Source of the DNA: Microcaldota archaeon
GTDB lineage: Archaea; Micrarchaeota; Micrarchaeia; Anstonellales; Bilamarchaeaceae
DNA length: 13,207 nucleotides
Direction: 5' to 3'
Assembly (NCBI GenBank): GCA_013331535.1
Contig: DUGF01000106.1
Coordinates: 1-13,207 of the forward strand
Both the position numbers and the translations under genes were made by a program. Within the stretch, counting starts at the first letter, position 1, and each line of letters opens with the position of its first letter. The notes under the pieces are model-generated. The model had not been told where the DNA came from. It made no database searches and saw only the letters and a list, made by a program, of their open reading frames with translations. This document shows positions 1 to 5,754 of this stretch, piece by piece.

Positions 1-671
1 CTTTAGATTCCGGCTGCAAATCAATCTCTTTCACATACAACGAGCCGACAATTTTCACTGAATATGCGTTGGACATAATGAAAATCGGAAAGCGGGTCGG
101 TTTGCGGTTCATCTACGTTACAAACGGGTACGAATCGCGCGAGTGTTGGGACGCGCTTGCACCATATCTTACTGCTGCCAATATCGACCTGAAGGCATTC
201 AACCAGAATTTCTATGGAAAACTGTGCAAAGCGAATTTAGAACCCGTGAAGGAATCCATTCTTTATGTTAAAAAGAAATATCCGAAAATGTGGATTGAGA
301 TAACAACCCTTCTTGTTCCTGGCTGGAATGATGCCGAAAGTGAACTATTGGAAGAAACGAAATGGCTCGCGAAAATAGACAAGTTCATGCCCTGGCACGT
401 AACCGCTTTCCATCCTGACTATAAAATGCAGGATGTGGAACCAACAAAACCCGAGATGCTCATGCACGCCAGAGAAATCGGGCGCAGTGCGGGTCTAAAT
501 CATGTTTATTGCGGAAATCTTGGTTTCAGTTATTCAAATTACGAAACAACAGTATGTCCAAAATGCAAGAAAGAGTTAATAACCCGGGCTGGTTTTAGTA
601 TAACTAACAATAATATCATTGATGGAAAATGCAGATTCTGCAAGGAGAAAATTTCAGGAGTATGGATATAA
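1..671 (+). CDS. amrS: AmmeMemoRadiSam system radical SAM enzyme, 3' part
   Basis: This gene is cut by the left edge; the reading frame is open from base 3 and gives 222 visible residues to TAA at 669-671. It resembles the radical SAM protein of the AmmeMemoRadiSam system. The segment S-F-T-Y-N-E-P-T (about codons 9-16 of the visible part) and the V-T-N-G-Y strand match the radical SAM barrel of this family. Near the C-terminus, H-V-Y-C-G-N is followed by a CxxC...CxxC zinc-ribbon-like tail ending G-V-W-I, also typical. The CxxxCxxC motif that binds the 4Fe-4S cluster should lie left of the window, so catalytic competence cannot be judged. The family's reaction is not securely known. Memo follows 22 bp downstream on the same strand and AMMECR1 lies at 4104, so the classic trio is present. 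An internal ATG at 69 is not the true start because conserved residues precede it. Confidence 0.88.
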   Translation, partial: LDSGCKSISFTYNEPTIFTEYALDIMKIGKRVGLRFIYVTNGYESRECWDALAPYLTAANIDLKAFNQNFYGKLCKANLEPVKESILYVKKKYPKMWIEITTLLVPGWNDAESELLEETKWLAKIDKFMPWHVTAFHPDYKMQDVEPTKPEMLMHAREIGRSAGLNHVYCGNLGFSYSNYETTVCPKCKKELITRAGFSITNNNIIDGKCRFCKEKISGVWI

Positions 672-692
672 ATTTTTGGAGTATGGATATAA
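657..692 (+). repeat. 15-bp perfect direct repeat at the radical SAM stop and Memo leader
   Basis: GGAGTATGGATATAA occurs at 657-671, where it encodes the last four residues and stop of the radical SAM protein, and again at 678-692, immediately before the Memo ATG. The period is 21 bp, so both copies share the same frame. The second copy supplies the only GGAG upstream of Memo. It looks like a small tandem duplication that created or duplicated the translation signal; that origin is inference. Confidence 0.8.
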
Positions 693-693
693 C

Positions 694-1527
694 ATGAAGC
701 GCGAACAAGAAGATGTTATTCTGCGTCCTCCTGCAGTTGCCGGCATGTTTTACCCGGATGATCCGGAAGAACTTGAAGACATGATAAAAGGATTTGTGGA
801 AAGGGCAAAGGAAGAAACCATTCCCGGAACTCTTCGCGGGCTTGTTGTTCCGCACGCGGGTTATATCTATTCCGGGACAATTGCAGCCGTAGGGTATAAA
901 CTTCTTGCGCAGTATGCAAAACACGCGAAAAATATCTTTTTATTCGGTCCTTCCCATCATTCATACTTCAACGGGTTGGCCGAATCCGGAATGAATGTAT
1001 GGGAAACTCCTCTCGGAAGAGTTAACGCAAATCAAGCGCCAGAAAATCTCAAAAAAAGCAAATTGGTTTCACTAAATCCAGCAGCACATGCGCCAGAGCA
1101 TTGCCTTGAAGTGCAGTTGCCATTCCTTCAGACGATTCTCGGACGGAATTCTTTTTCAGTTATTCCGCTTCTTACCGGAGATGTTTCAGCCTCAACAGTG
1201 GCAAATGCAATTGAAGATGATTTTGACAAAGGCAGCGATTCGTTTTTCATTGCAAGCTCTGATCTGAGCCATTACAATCCTTACCAGCGGGCAGTGGAAC
1301 TGGATGGAATTGCGAACAAGGCAGTTCCGGCCCTTGACATACTCACAATGCAGGCACGCGGAGATGCGTGCGGAAAATCCGCAATTTTAATATTAATGTA
1401 CCTTGCAAAGCTAAAAGGATGGAAAGGAAAGTTTCTGGAATATAAAAATTCCGGGGATACGGCAGGGGATAAAATGCGCGTAGTTGGTTATGGCTGCTAT
1501 GCGTTTTACAGTTCCGAAGGGGACTGA
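694..1527 (+). CDS. amrB: AmmeMemoRadiSam system protein B (Memo family)
   Basis: A 277-residue Memo-like protein of the class III extradiol-dioxygenase fold, full length for the family. Visible conserved elements are R-P-P-A-V-A-G-x-F-Y-P near the N-terminus, P-H-A-G-Y (His54), G-P-S-H-H (His88/His89), E-H-x-x-E-V-Q-L-P-F-L (135-145), S-S-D-L-S-H-Y (188-194) and D-A-C-G-K (Cys226). His54, one of His88/89 and Cys226 correspond by eye to the metal-site residues described in human MEMO1. I chose the ATG at 694 because homology begins just after it. The upstream extension to 619 only re-reads the radical SAM gene in another frame. A GGAG at 678-681 is a somewhat distant ribosome site. It lies in a 15-bp direct repeat of the end of the preceding gene. 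The gene is probably co-transcribed with the radical SAM gene; the precise biochemical role is unknown. Confidence 0.93.
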   Translation: MKREQEDVILRPPAVAGMFYPDDPEELEDMIKGFVERAKEETIPGTLRGLVVPHAGYIYSGTIAAVGYKLLAQYAKHAKNIFLFGPSHHSYFNGLAESGMNVWETPLGRVNANQAPENLKKSKLVSLNPAAHAPEHCLEVQLPFLQTILGRNSFSVIPLLTGDVSASTVANAIEDDFDKGSDSFFIASSDLSHYNPYQRAVELDGIANKAVPALDILTMQARGDACGKSAILILMYLAKLKGWKGKFLEYKNSGDTAGDKMRVVGYGCYAFYSSEGD

Positions 1528-1604
1528 GAAGATTGAGGCTGCAGCCTCAGGATTTTACAGTCCCTAGAGGACTGGAAAGCTTGAGCTCACGGCCTCATGA
1601 TTTA
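1507..1604 (+). repeat. Imperfect ~50-bp tandem repeat carrying palindromes
   Basis: Two diverged copies lie back to back, roughly 1507-1557 and 1556-1604. Both begin TACAG-TCC-like, run through GGACTG and TTGAG, reach CCTCA and end in GATTTA-like sequence. Copy one contains a perfect 16-bp palindrome, TGAGGCTGCAGCCTCA, at 1534-1549. Copy two keeps the outer arms TGAG/CTCA but its centre has decayed. Copy one starts inside the last codons of Memo; copy two ends at the ribosome site of the next gene. It could be a terminator-like hairpin, a protein-binding palindrome or a small palindromic repeat element. Confidence 0.75.
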
Positions 1605-1605
1605 C

Positions 1606-1613
1606 GAGGAGGA
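1606..1613 (+). promoter_or_regulatory. Strong Shine-Dalgarno for the asparaginase-like gene
   Basis: GAGGAGGA ends 6 nt before the ATG at 1620 and is the strongest purine-rich ribosome site in the window. It decides the start of the asparaginase-like gene against the longer open frame from 1533, which would translate the palindromic repeat. Confidence 0.8.
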
Positions 1614-1619
1614 ATAAAT

Positions 1620-2111
1620 ATGGAACTCATGATATTTTCTACGGGCGGAACAATAGACGATATAGATGTAGATAACGCGATAACGCGGCCTAGGGAAACA
1701 CATCTTCCAGTTGCTTTCAAACAAGCGAGAATAAGTGACGAGGTTGCAGTGAAAAGAAAAATATTGATGAAAAAAGACAGCAGGGAAATAACTGATTCTG
1801 ATCGCGAGCTGATTTCAAAAGAATGCAAAAAATGCAAAGAAAATCACATACTTATAACCCACGGAACTTTTACAATGGCAGATACTGCCTCATATCTTGG
1901 AAAGAGAATAAGCGATAAGACAATTGTCCTGACAGGTTCAATGTTTCCACTCACCGAACCAAAAAATGATGCGGAATTCAATTTAGGTGGGGCGTTTATC
2001 GCAGTCCAGCTTTTGCCACCTGGAGTATATGTAGTGTTCAATGGAACTGTATTCCAGTGGTATAATCTCAAGAAGAATATCGACGGCGGTTATTTCGAAA
2101 GATTATTCTAA
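1620..2111 (+). CDS. Short standalone asparaginase-like protein
   Basis: A 163-residue protein matching only the N-terminal domain of L-asparaginase/Glu-tRNA amidotransferase D-type enzymes, which are normally about 330 residues. T-G-G-T-I (8-12, nucleophile-type Thr11), T-H-G-T (80-83, Thr83) and V-L-T-G-S-M (103-108) are present. The canonical T-H-G-T-D-T-M is T-H-G-T-F-T-M here, so the catalytic Asp is replaced by Phe84. The Lys expected about 13 residues after the F-N-L motif (120-122) aligns by eye with a Leu. Together with the missing C-terminal domain this makes ordinary asparaginase activity doubtful. Similar short proteins occur, to my memory, in CPR bacteria and DPANN archaea. The start is fixed by the strong ribosome site at 1606. 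It lies between Memo and AMMECR1 on the same strand. A binding or amino-acid-sensing role is possible but unsupported. Confidence 0.82.
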   Translation: MELMIFSTGGTIDDIDVDNAITRPRETHLPVAFKQARISDEVAVKRKILMKKDSREITDSDRELISKECKKCKENHILITHGTFTMADTASYLGKRISDKTIVLTGSMFPLTEPKNDAEFNLGGAFIAVQLLPPGVYVVFNGTVFQWYNLKKNIDGGYFERLF

Positions 2112-2132
2112 GGTGCGAGTATAGGTGCGGCC

Positions 2133-2405
2133 ATGTCCAACATAAATTCGGAAATTAGTGCGGAAATCCAAAAACTCAAAGAGCGAAACGAGCGCGTAGA
2201 ATTGGACAAGGCATGGGAAACCAGCAAAATCCGGCGCGGGCTTCTCGCAGCGGCTACATATTTCGTGGTAGGTTTGTTTATAGTTTCCATAAATGCACCG
2301 AATCCGTGGATAAACGCGCTTATTCCCGCTGGCGCATACGTATTGCAGACGCTTACCCTCCCAGTTCTGAAGAAGTGGTGGAGTGAACACAAATACAAAA
2401 AATAA
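2133..2405 (+). CDS. Small coiled-coil and two-helix membrane protein
   Basis: This 90-residue protein has a charged, heptad-like helix (residues 5-33, with K-L-K-E-R-N-E-R-V-E and D-K-A-W-E-T-S), then two hydrophobic segments at about 36-54 and 60-78 joined by a short N-A-P-N-P-W turn. The tail is basic and Trp-rich. The D-K-A-W-E-T-S element followed by a helical hairpin is one I associate with a hypothetical family common in CPR bacteria and some archaea; no function is known to me. The start is the ATG at 2133, preceded by AGGTG at 2123-2127. The protein probably sits in the membrane with its coiled coil in the cytoplasm, possibly oligomeric. It lies 21 bp after the asparaginase-like gene and 34 bp before the Cys-rich gene, so the three are probably one transcript. 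Confidence 0.75.
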   Translation: MSNINSEISAEIQKLKERNERVELDKAWETSKIRRGLLAAATYFVVGLFIVSINAPNPWINALIPAGAYVLQTLTLPVLKKWWSEHKYKK

Positions 2406-2439
2406 GAAATCTAAAAAAGAGAAATAATAGCTGAATACT

Positions 2440-4008
2440 ATGTTTGACCCAGCATTAAGTAAAGCGTGGAAAGATGCCTGTAGAGTTCTGTTCGGTCAGG
2501 AGATAGGCGAACTTTCAGATTATAGTGATTGGCTTGCAGAAATGGTTGATGCCCCAATAGTAAAAAAATCAAGCATTTCTGGAAAAGAAGTTATTCATTC
2601 AAGGGCAGACTATTCTGAATCTGCCAGATCAATAAGTCTTGAAGAAATAGACATCGGAAAAAAATTTGAGCCGCTCAATATAAACGAAATAAAAGATATT
2701 GATAGTATAATCGAAGCAATTCAGGATAGAATTTTTTATACTGGAAATATTATACTTGGTAATTCAAAGGAAGTACAAAAAAGTTCGAATATCAATGACA
2801 GTTTTTACGTGTATAATACAACGCTTTCTGGGAATTCGAAATACATGGCTTTTTGCACCCTTGCCAGGTTAGACTCATATGGTTTTGGGGGCAATGCTTT
2901 CAGTCAATGCGATTTCTGCATCAAATGCCATGAACTTACGCGCGTAAAAAGATCATTTGAACTGTGGATGAGCCAGGATTGCTCTGATTGTTATTACTCG
3001 CATGGATTGAAGAACAGTTCAAATTGCTTTTTTTGTTTTAACCTGGACAATGCGCGGTACACTATAGGAAATTTACAATTGCCACCCGATAAGTATACTG
3101 AACTGAAAACCAAACTGGTTTCGGAAATGTTGGATGAGCTAAAACGTGAAAAAAGAGTGCCCTCTCTTACTGAGATCGTGCAGGATTGCGAGGGTAAGAT
3201 ACTTTTACCACCAAGTACTTCAAAAGTTGCAGTTAAGCAACCAGTCGACCAGAAAAAAATAGATGGGGAATTTGTCAAGACTTTTGAAATATTATTCAAA
3301 AAAAGACCATCAAAAAACATTGACGAATATGCACCTTGGTTGTCCAGGCATGTGAGAGGATTTGAAAGGTGTAAATCTGCAGCAAGTGGAAGCGACGTAT
3401 TTCTTGCAAGATATGGAAATTATTGCGATTTACCCAAGAATCGCCTTTTGACCTTAGATGAAGCAAAGGGAATTGGCCAGACTTTAAAACTAACTGCTGA
3501 AGAAGTAAACGGCATTAGTTTCAAAAACATCGGTAAGACCATCGGAAAGATCGCATTTTTCAATACAGATATTCAGGATGGGCAAAATGCAAATAATTTT
3601 GAGTGTACAATCACGATCGATGCATTTAACTGCCATAGATCAGTATGCAGTGTCTATTCCAAATTTTGCGCGTATTCTTTTTGGCCAAGGAGTTCACAAC
3701 ACATTTTTGGCGGAGATACTGTTTTTGATTCAGCCTTTTGTATCAATAGTTATAATTCAGTAAACCTCCAGAGATGTGTGGAAATGGACGGCTGCAATAG
3801 CTGTTCTGACTCTTATTTTTGCCACAATTGTGAAAATCTCCAGAATTCGATGTTCTGCTTCAATACAAAAAACAAAAGATACGCAATAGGCAATGCCGAA
3901 TTGGAACGAGAGAATTATACAAAAATAAAAGAGGGCATTCTGGAACAAATCTGCCAGGAACTCGAAAAGAGTGGAAAAAGTAAATATGATATTTTTAGTC
4001 TGGGATAA
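2440..4008 (+). CDS. Internally duplicated Cys-rich solenoid-like protein, function unknown
   Basis: A 522-residue protein built of two copies of one unit, about residues 8-250 and 278-510. Each unit begins with a helical part (Y-x-x-W-L, then L-x-x-x-E/D-A/I-x-x-I-G). It continues as a run of short strands rich in Cys, Ser, Asn and aromatics, reaches C-F-F-C-F-N or M-F-C-F-N, then R-Y-x-I-G-N-x-x-L and a helix. I count 24 Cys, clustered as C157-C160-C163, C181-C184, C196-C199 in unit one and C446-C452-C455-C461-C464-C473 in unit two. The strand-turn periodicity suggests a beta-solenoid and the Cys pairs suggest metal binding; both are inference. The closing segment resembles Cys-rich proteins in CPR/DPANN genomes that are often labelled CaiB/BaiF-like, a label I would not trust. 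There is no signal peptide or membrane segment. The ribosome site before the ATG at 2440 is weak. Confidence 0.8.
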   Translation: MFDPALSKAWKDACRVLFGQEIGELSDYSDWLAEMVDAPIVKKSSISGKEVIHSRADYSESARSISLEEIDIGKKFEPLNINEIKDIDSIIEAIQDRIFYTGNIILGNSKEVQKSSNINDSFYVYNTTLSGNSKYMAFCTLARLDSYGFGGNAFSQCDFCIKCHELTRVKRSFELWMSQDCSDCYYSHGLKNSSNCFFCFNLDNARYTIGNLQLPPDKYTELKTKLVSEMLDELKREKRVPSLTEIVQDCEGKILLPPSTSKVAVKQPVDQKKIDGEFVKTFEILFKKRPSKNIDEYAPWLSRHVRGFERCKSAASGSDVFLARYGNYCDLPKNRLLTLDEAKGIGQTLKLTAEEVNGISFKNIGKTIGKIAFFNTDIQDGQNANNFECTITIDAFNCHRSVCSVYSKFCAYSFWPRSSQHIFGGDTVFDSAFCINSYNSVNLQRCVEMDGCNSCSDSYFCHNCENLQNSMFCFNTKNKRYAIGNAELERENYTKIKEGILEQICQELEKSGKSKYDIFSLG

Positions 4009-4022
4009 AAAATAAATCATTC

Positions 4023-4054
4023 TCTTCCAGTGCTAGAAAATAGCACTTAGAAGA
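4023..4054 (+). other. Intergenic hairpin upstream of AMMECR1
   Basis: A two-part stem: TCTTC (4023-4027) pairs with GAAGA (4050-4054), and AGTGCTA (4029-4035) pairs with TAGCACT (4041-4047) around a GAAAA loop, with C against TA as an internal bulge. No T-run follows, so it is not an obvious intrinsic terminator. It may end the Cys-rich transcript or act in the AMMECR1 leader. A hairpin with the same TTCCAGTG...CACT outline lies after rpoL. Confidence 0.65.
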
Positions 4055-4103
4055 AACGTAAGGAATTAAAGCAAGCACAGACTTTTCTTAATTGGTCGTG
4101 TAT

Positions 4104-4697
4104 ATGTCCGAATCAACTTTCACAAAACAGGAACGTGCGTTTCTTCTAAAGCTCGCACGCAGAACCATGGAGCATTACCTTAAAACAGGACGAAAGCTCG
4201 ATGTGAACCCGGGTGAGTTGCCATCTGCCAGAGTTATTGAGGACGGTGCCGCATTTGTTACCCTTTATATCGTTCGTGGAAAGAGCAAGCACCTGCGCGG
4301 TTGCATCGGAACCCTTGAGGCACGCAGACCGCTTGTGATGGACATAATAAACAACGCGATAAACGCTGCATTTGACGATCCGCGTTTCCCTCCCCTCAAA
4401 CGCGAAGAGCTGCCAAACGTAAGAATTGAAATCTCCATCCTTACCGAACCCAAGCCACTTAAAGTAATTGATAAGGACGACCTTCTCCGCAAACTGGTGC
4501 CGGGCAAGCATGGAGTGATAATCCAAAAAGGTTTTGCAAGGGCAACGTTTCTGCCAGTCGTATGGGAAGAGCTGAAGAAAAAAGAGGAATTCCTTACGCA
4601 TCTCTGCCAGAAGGCAGGGCTTTATCCAGACGAATGGAAGGACACAAGGGAAATGAGATTTTTTATCTACGAGGCAGAGAAGATTGAGGAAGATTAA
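4104..4697 (+). CDS. amrA: AmmeMemoRadiSam system protein A (AMMECR1 family)
   Basis: A 197-residue AMMECR1-domain protein, full length for the archaeal family. The hallmark L-R-G-C-I-G-T-L-E (about 68-76) is present, followed by N-A-I-N-A-A-F-D-D-P-R-F-P-P and E-I-S-I-L. The C-terminal part (F-L-P-V-V-W-E-E, Q-K-A-G-L) is also typical. The molecular function of AMMECR1 proteins is unresolved; the invariant L-R-G-C-I-G-T loop lines a cleft and is often taken as a functional site. I chose the ATG at 4104; a TTG at 4092 is in frame but adds only four residues. It lies on the same strand as the radical SAM and Memo genes but is separated from Memo by three other genes. A 19-bp stretch at 4087-4105 overlapping this start recurs upstream of the signal-peptidase-like gene. 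Confidence 0.93.
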   Translation: MSESTFTKQERAFLLKLARRTMEHYLKTGRKLDVNPGELPSARVIEDGAAFVTLYIVRGKSKHLRGCIGTLEARRPLVMDIINNAINAAFDDPRFPPLKREELPNVRIEISILTEPKPLKVIDKDDLLRKLVPGKHGVIIQKGFARATFLPVVWEELKKKEEFLTHLCQKAGLYPDEWKDTREMRFFIYEAEKIEED

Positions 4698-4699
4698 AT

Positions 4700-4846
4700 A
4701 TGAACAACATATCTTTTGAGAATTTGATAGAATACCTGCTTTCTCTTAATCCCCTATTCGTAAAAGAAATCGAAAAACGAAGAAAAGAATATGGAGCTGG
4801 CAAAACCGTTTCTCTGGAAGAATTGAAAAAAGAAATGAAGCGTTAA
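4700..4846 (+). CDS. Small RelB-like antitoxin candidate, apparently orphaned
   Basis: A 48-residue ORF starting 2 bp after the AMMECR1 stop. It has a hydrophobic helix (F-E-N-L-I-E-Y-L-L), a charged helix (K-E-I-E-K-R-R-K-E-Y) and the ending T-V-S-L-E-E-L-K-K-E-M-K-R. That ending is the usual shape of the toxin-binding C-terminus of small RelB-like archaeal antitoxins. Its TAA overlaps the ATG of a short ORF beginning like a RelE/ParE toxin, the standard antitoxin-toxin arrangement. Because the toxin is only a stub, this is either an orphan antitoxin or decaying remains. No DNA-binding domain is evident, though such small antitoxins often lack a clear one. The call rests on shape and context only. 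Confidence 0.6.
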   Translation: MNNISFENLIEYLLSLNPLFVKEIEKRRKEYGAGKTVSLEELKKEMKR

Positions 4847-4896
4847 TGTATTCTATAGACTTTACTGAATCTACACGAAGAGAGTTTTTACCCTGA
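4846..4896 (+). pseudogene. Truncated RelE/ParE-like toxin stub
   Basis: The ATG at 4846 overlaps the antitoxin stop by one base (TAATG). The 16 codons read M-Y-S-I-D-F-T-E-S-T-R-R-E-F-L-P and end in TGA at 4894-4896. M-Y-x-I-x-F-T-E-S-x-R-x-x-F-L is the usual first strand and helix of RelE/ParE-superfamily toxins, which run to about 85-95 residues. The last nine bases overlap the 3' end of ksgA on the opposite strand and no toxin coding continues beyond. The rest of the gene has apparently been deleted up to ksgA. The family call from 16 residues is tentative; the truncated architecture is clear. Confidence 0.55.
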
Positions 4897-5637
4897 TTTT
4901 GCTATTTCCAGGCATTCCCCCTTGGTTAGCGTGCGGACACGACGCTTTGCAAATTCTTCCGGCGCGACGAGTTCCGCATGTGCGTGCTTCAGCGCATTTC
5001 TCACGCTCTGATTCTTATGCTGGAATAAAATTCGGATTATTTCCTCTTCGTGTTTTGTTATTTTTGTTCCGCTTTTCGTTTTCCGCAGAATTATCATCAT
5101 GGAATCAACTTTAGGAGCAGGAGAGAAAAGATGTCTTGGGACTTTCTGAACAAGCTCAATTTCAAACGCGAGTTGTGCGGTTACACTCAATCTTCCGTAA
5201 TTGCTTTCATTCGGCTTTGCAACCATCTTCTCTGCGAATTCCTTTTGGACTATAAGAACCGCTCGTTCGAATTCGTAATCCTTCAAACGAAATATTATCG
5301 CCGATGAAATGTAATATGGAATATTCCCGATGACAATGTCAATGCTTCCGTTTTCGTCTCCGATATCGTGCGGCTCAACTTCCAAAAAATCCGCATTAAT
5401 AACCGCTACGCGCTGATTTCCGCCAAATTTTTCTTTTAGAACCGCTGCGAGTTCCTTATCTTTCTCAACAGCGAGCACCTTAAGCGCACCACCCTCAACA
5501 ATTTTCTCGGTGAGCCGTCCGTCCCCTGCGCCGATTTCAAGAACCGTTCTACCCCCCACCTCTCCAATTCCTACCTCCTTCCGTAATATATTTGCATCTC
5601 GGAGAAAATTCTGGCCAAGGTATTTTTTTGGTTTCAT
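4888..5637 (-). CDS. rsmA: 16S rRNA adenine dimethyltransferase KsgA/Dim1
   Basis: A 249-residue enzyme that dimethylates N6 of the two adjacent adenines in the 3'-terminal helix of small-subunit rRNA, using S-adenosylmethionine, late in 30S maturation. Visible motifs are Y-L-G-Q-N-F-L near the N-terminus, V-L-E-I-G-A-G-D-G-R-L (32-42, SAM-binding motif I), V-E-K-D (57-60), N-A-D-F-L (81-85) and the catalytic G-N-I-P-Y-Y (104-109). F-S-P-A-P-K-V-D-S follows. Length is normal for archaeal members. The start is the only in-frame ATG close to the K-x-L-G-Q-N-F motif. Its 3' end converges on the antitoxin/toxin remnant with a 9-nt overlap. A 117-bp gap separates it from the next gene upstream on this strand, so it probably has its own promoter. 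Confidence 0.96.
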   Translation of the reverse strand: MKPKKYLGQNFLRDANILRKEVGIGEVGGRTVLEIGAGDGRLTEKIVEGGALKVLAVEKDKELAAVLKEKFGGNQRVAVINADFLEVEPHDIGDENGSIDIVIGNIPYYISSAIIFRLKDYEFERAVLIVQKEFAEKMVAKPNESNYGRLSVTAQLAFEIELVQKVPRHLFSPAPKVDSMMIILRKTKSGTKITKHEEEIIRILFQHKNQSVRNALKHAHAELVAPEEFAKRRVRTLTKGECLEIAKSG

Positions 5638-5667
5638 TTGTCTCGTTTGAACTGTTTGTTTATGAAC

Positions 5668-5675
5668 GTTTAAAC
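5668..5675 (-). promoter_or_regulatory. Possible ksgA TATA box in a region with a 10-bp direct repeat
   Basis: The palindromic AT-rich octamer GTTTAAAC is centred about 34 nt upstream of the ksgA ATG, which would give a short leader. In the same gap GTTTGAACTG (plus strand) occurs twice, at 5645-5654 and 5707-5716, flanking the candidate box. This could be a regulator site. Promoter assignment by eye is weak. Confidence 0.35.
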
Positions 5676-5754
5676 TTGTTTGCCTTAGAGATTCGTGAAT
5701 ATCTAGGTTTGAACTGTGGAAGAAAATATGGAACTTGATAGGTTATAACAAAAA

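Noticed and set aside
619..693. Extended Memo start giving a 302-aa protein
   Set aside because: The extra 25 residues re-read the end of the radical SAM gene in another frame and contain no family homology; the conserved R-P-P-A-V-A-G segment begins just after the ATG at 694.
1533..1619. Extended asparaginase-like start
   Set aside because: It would translate the palindromic repeat, and a strong ribosome site directly precedes the ATG at 1620.
4146..4601. 151-aa minus-strand open frame inside AMMECR1
   Set aside because: It lies entirely antisense to a well-conserved gene, has no recognisable motifs and no ribosome site; it is a frame shadow.
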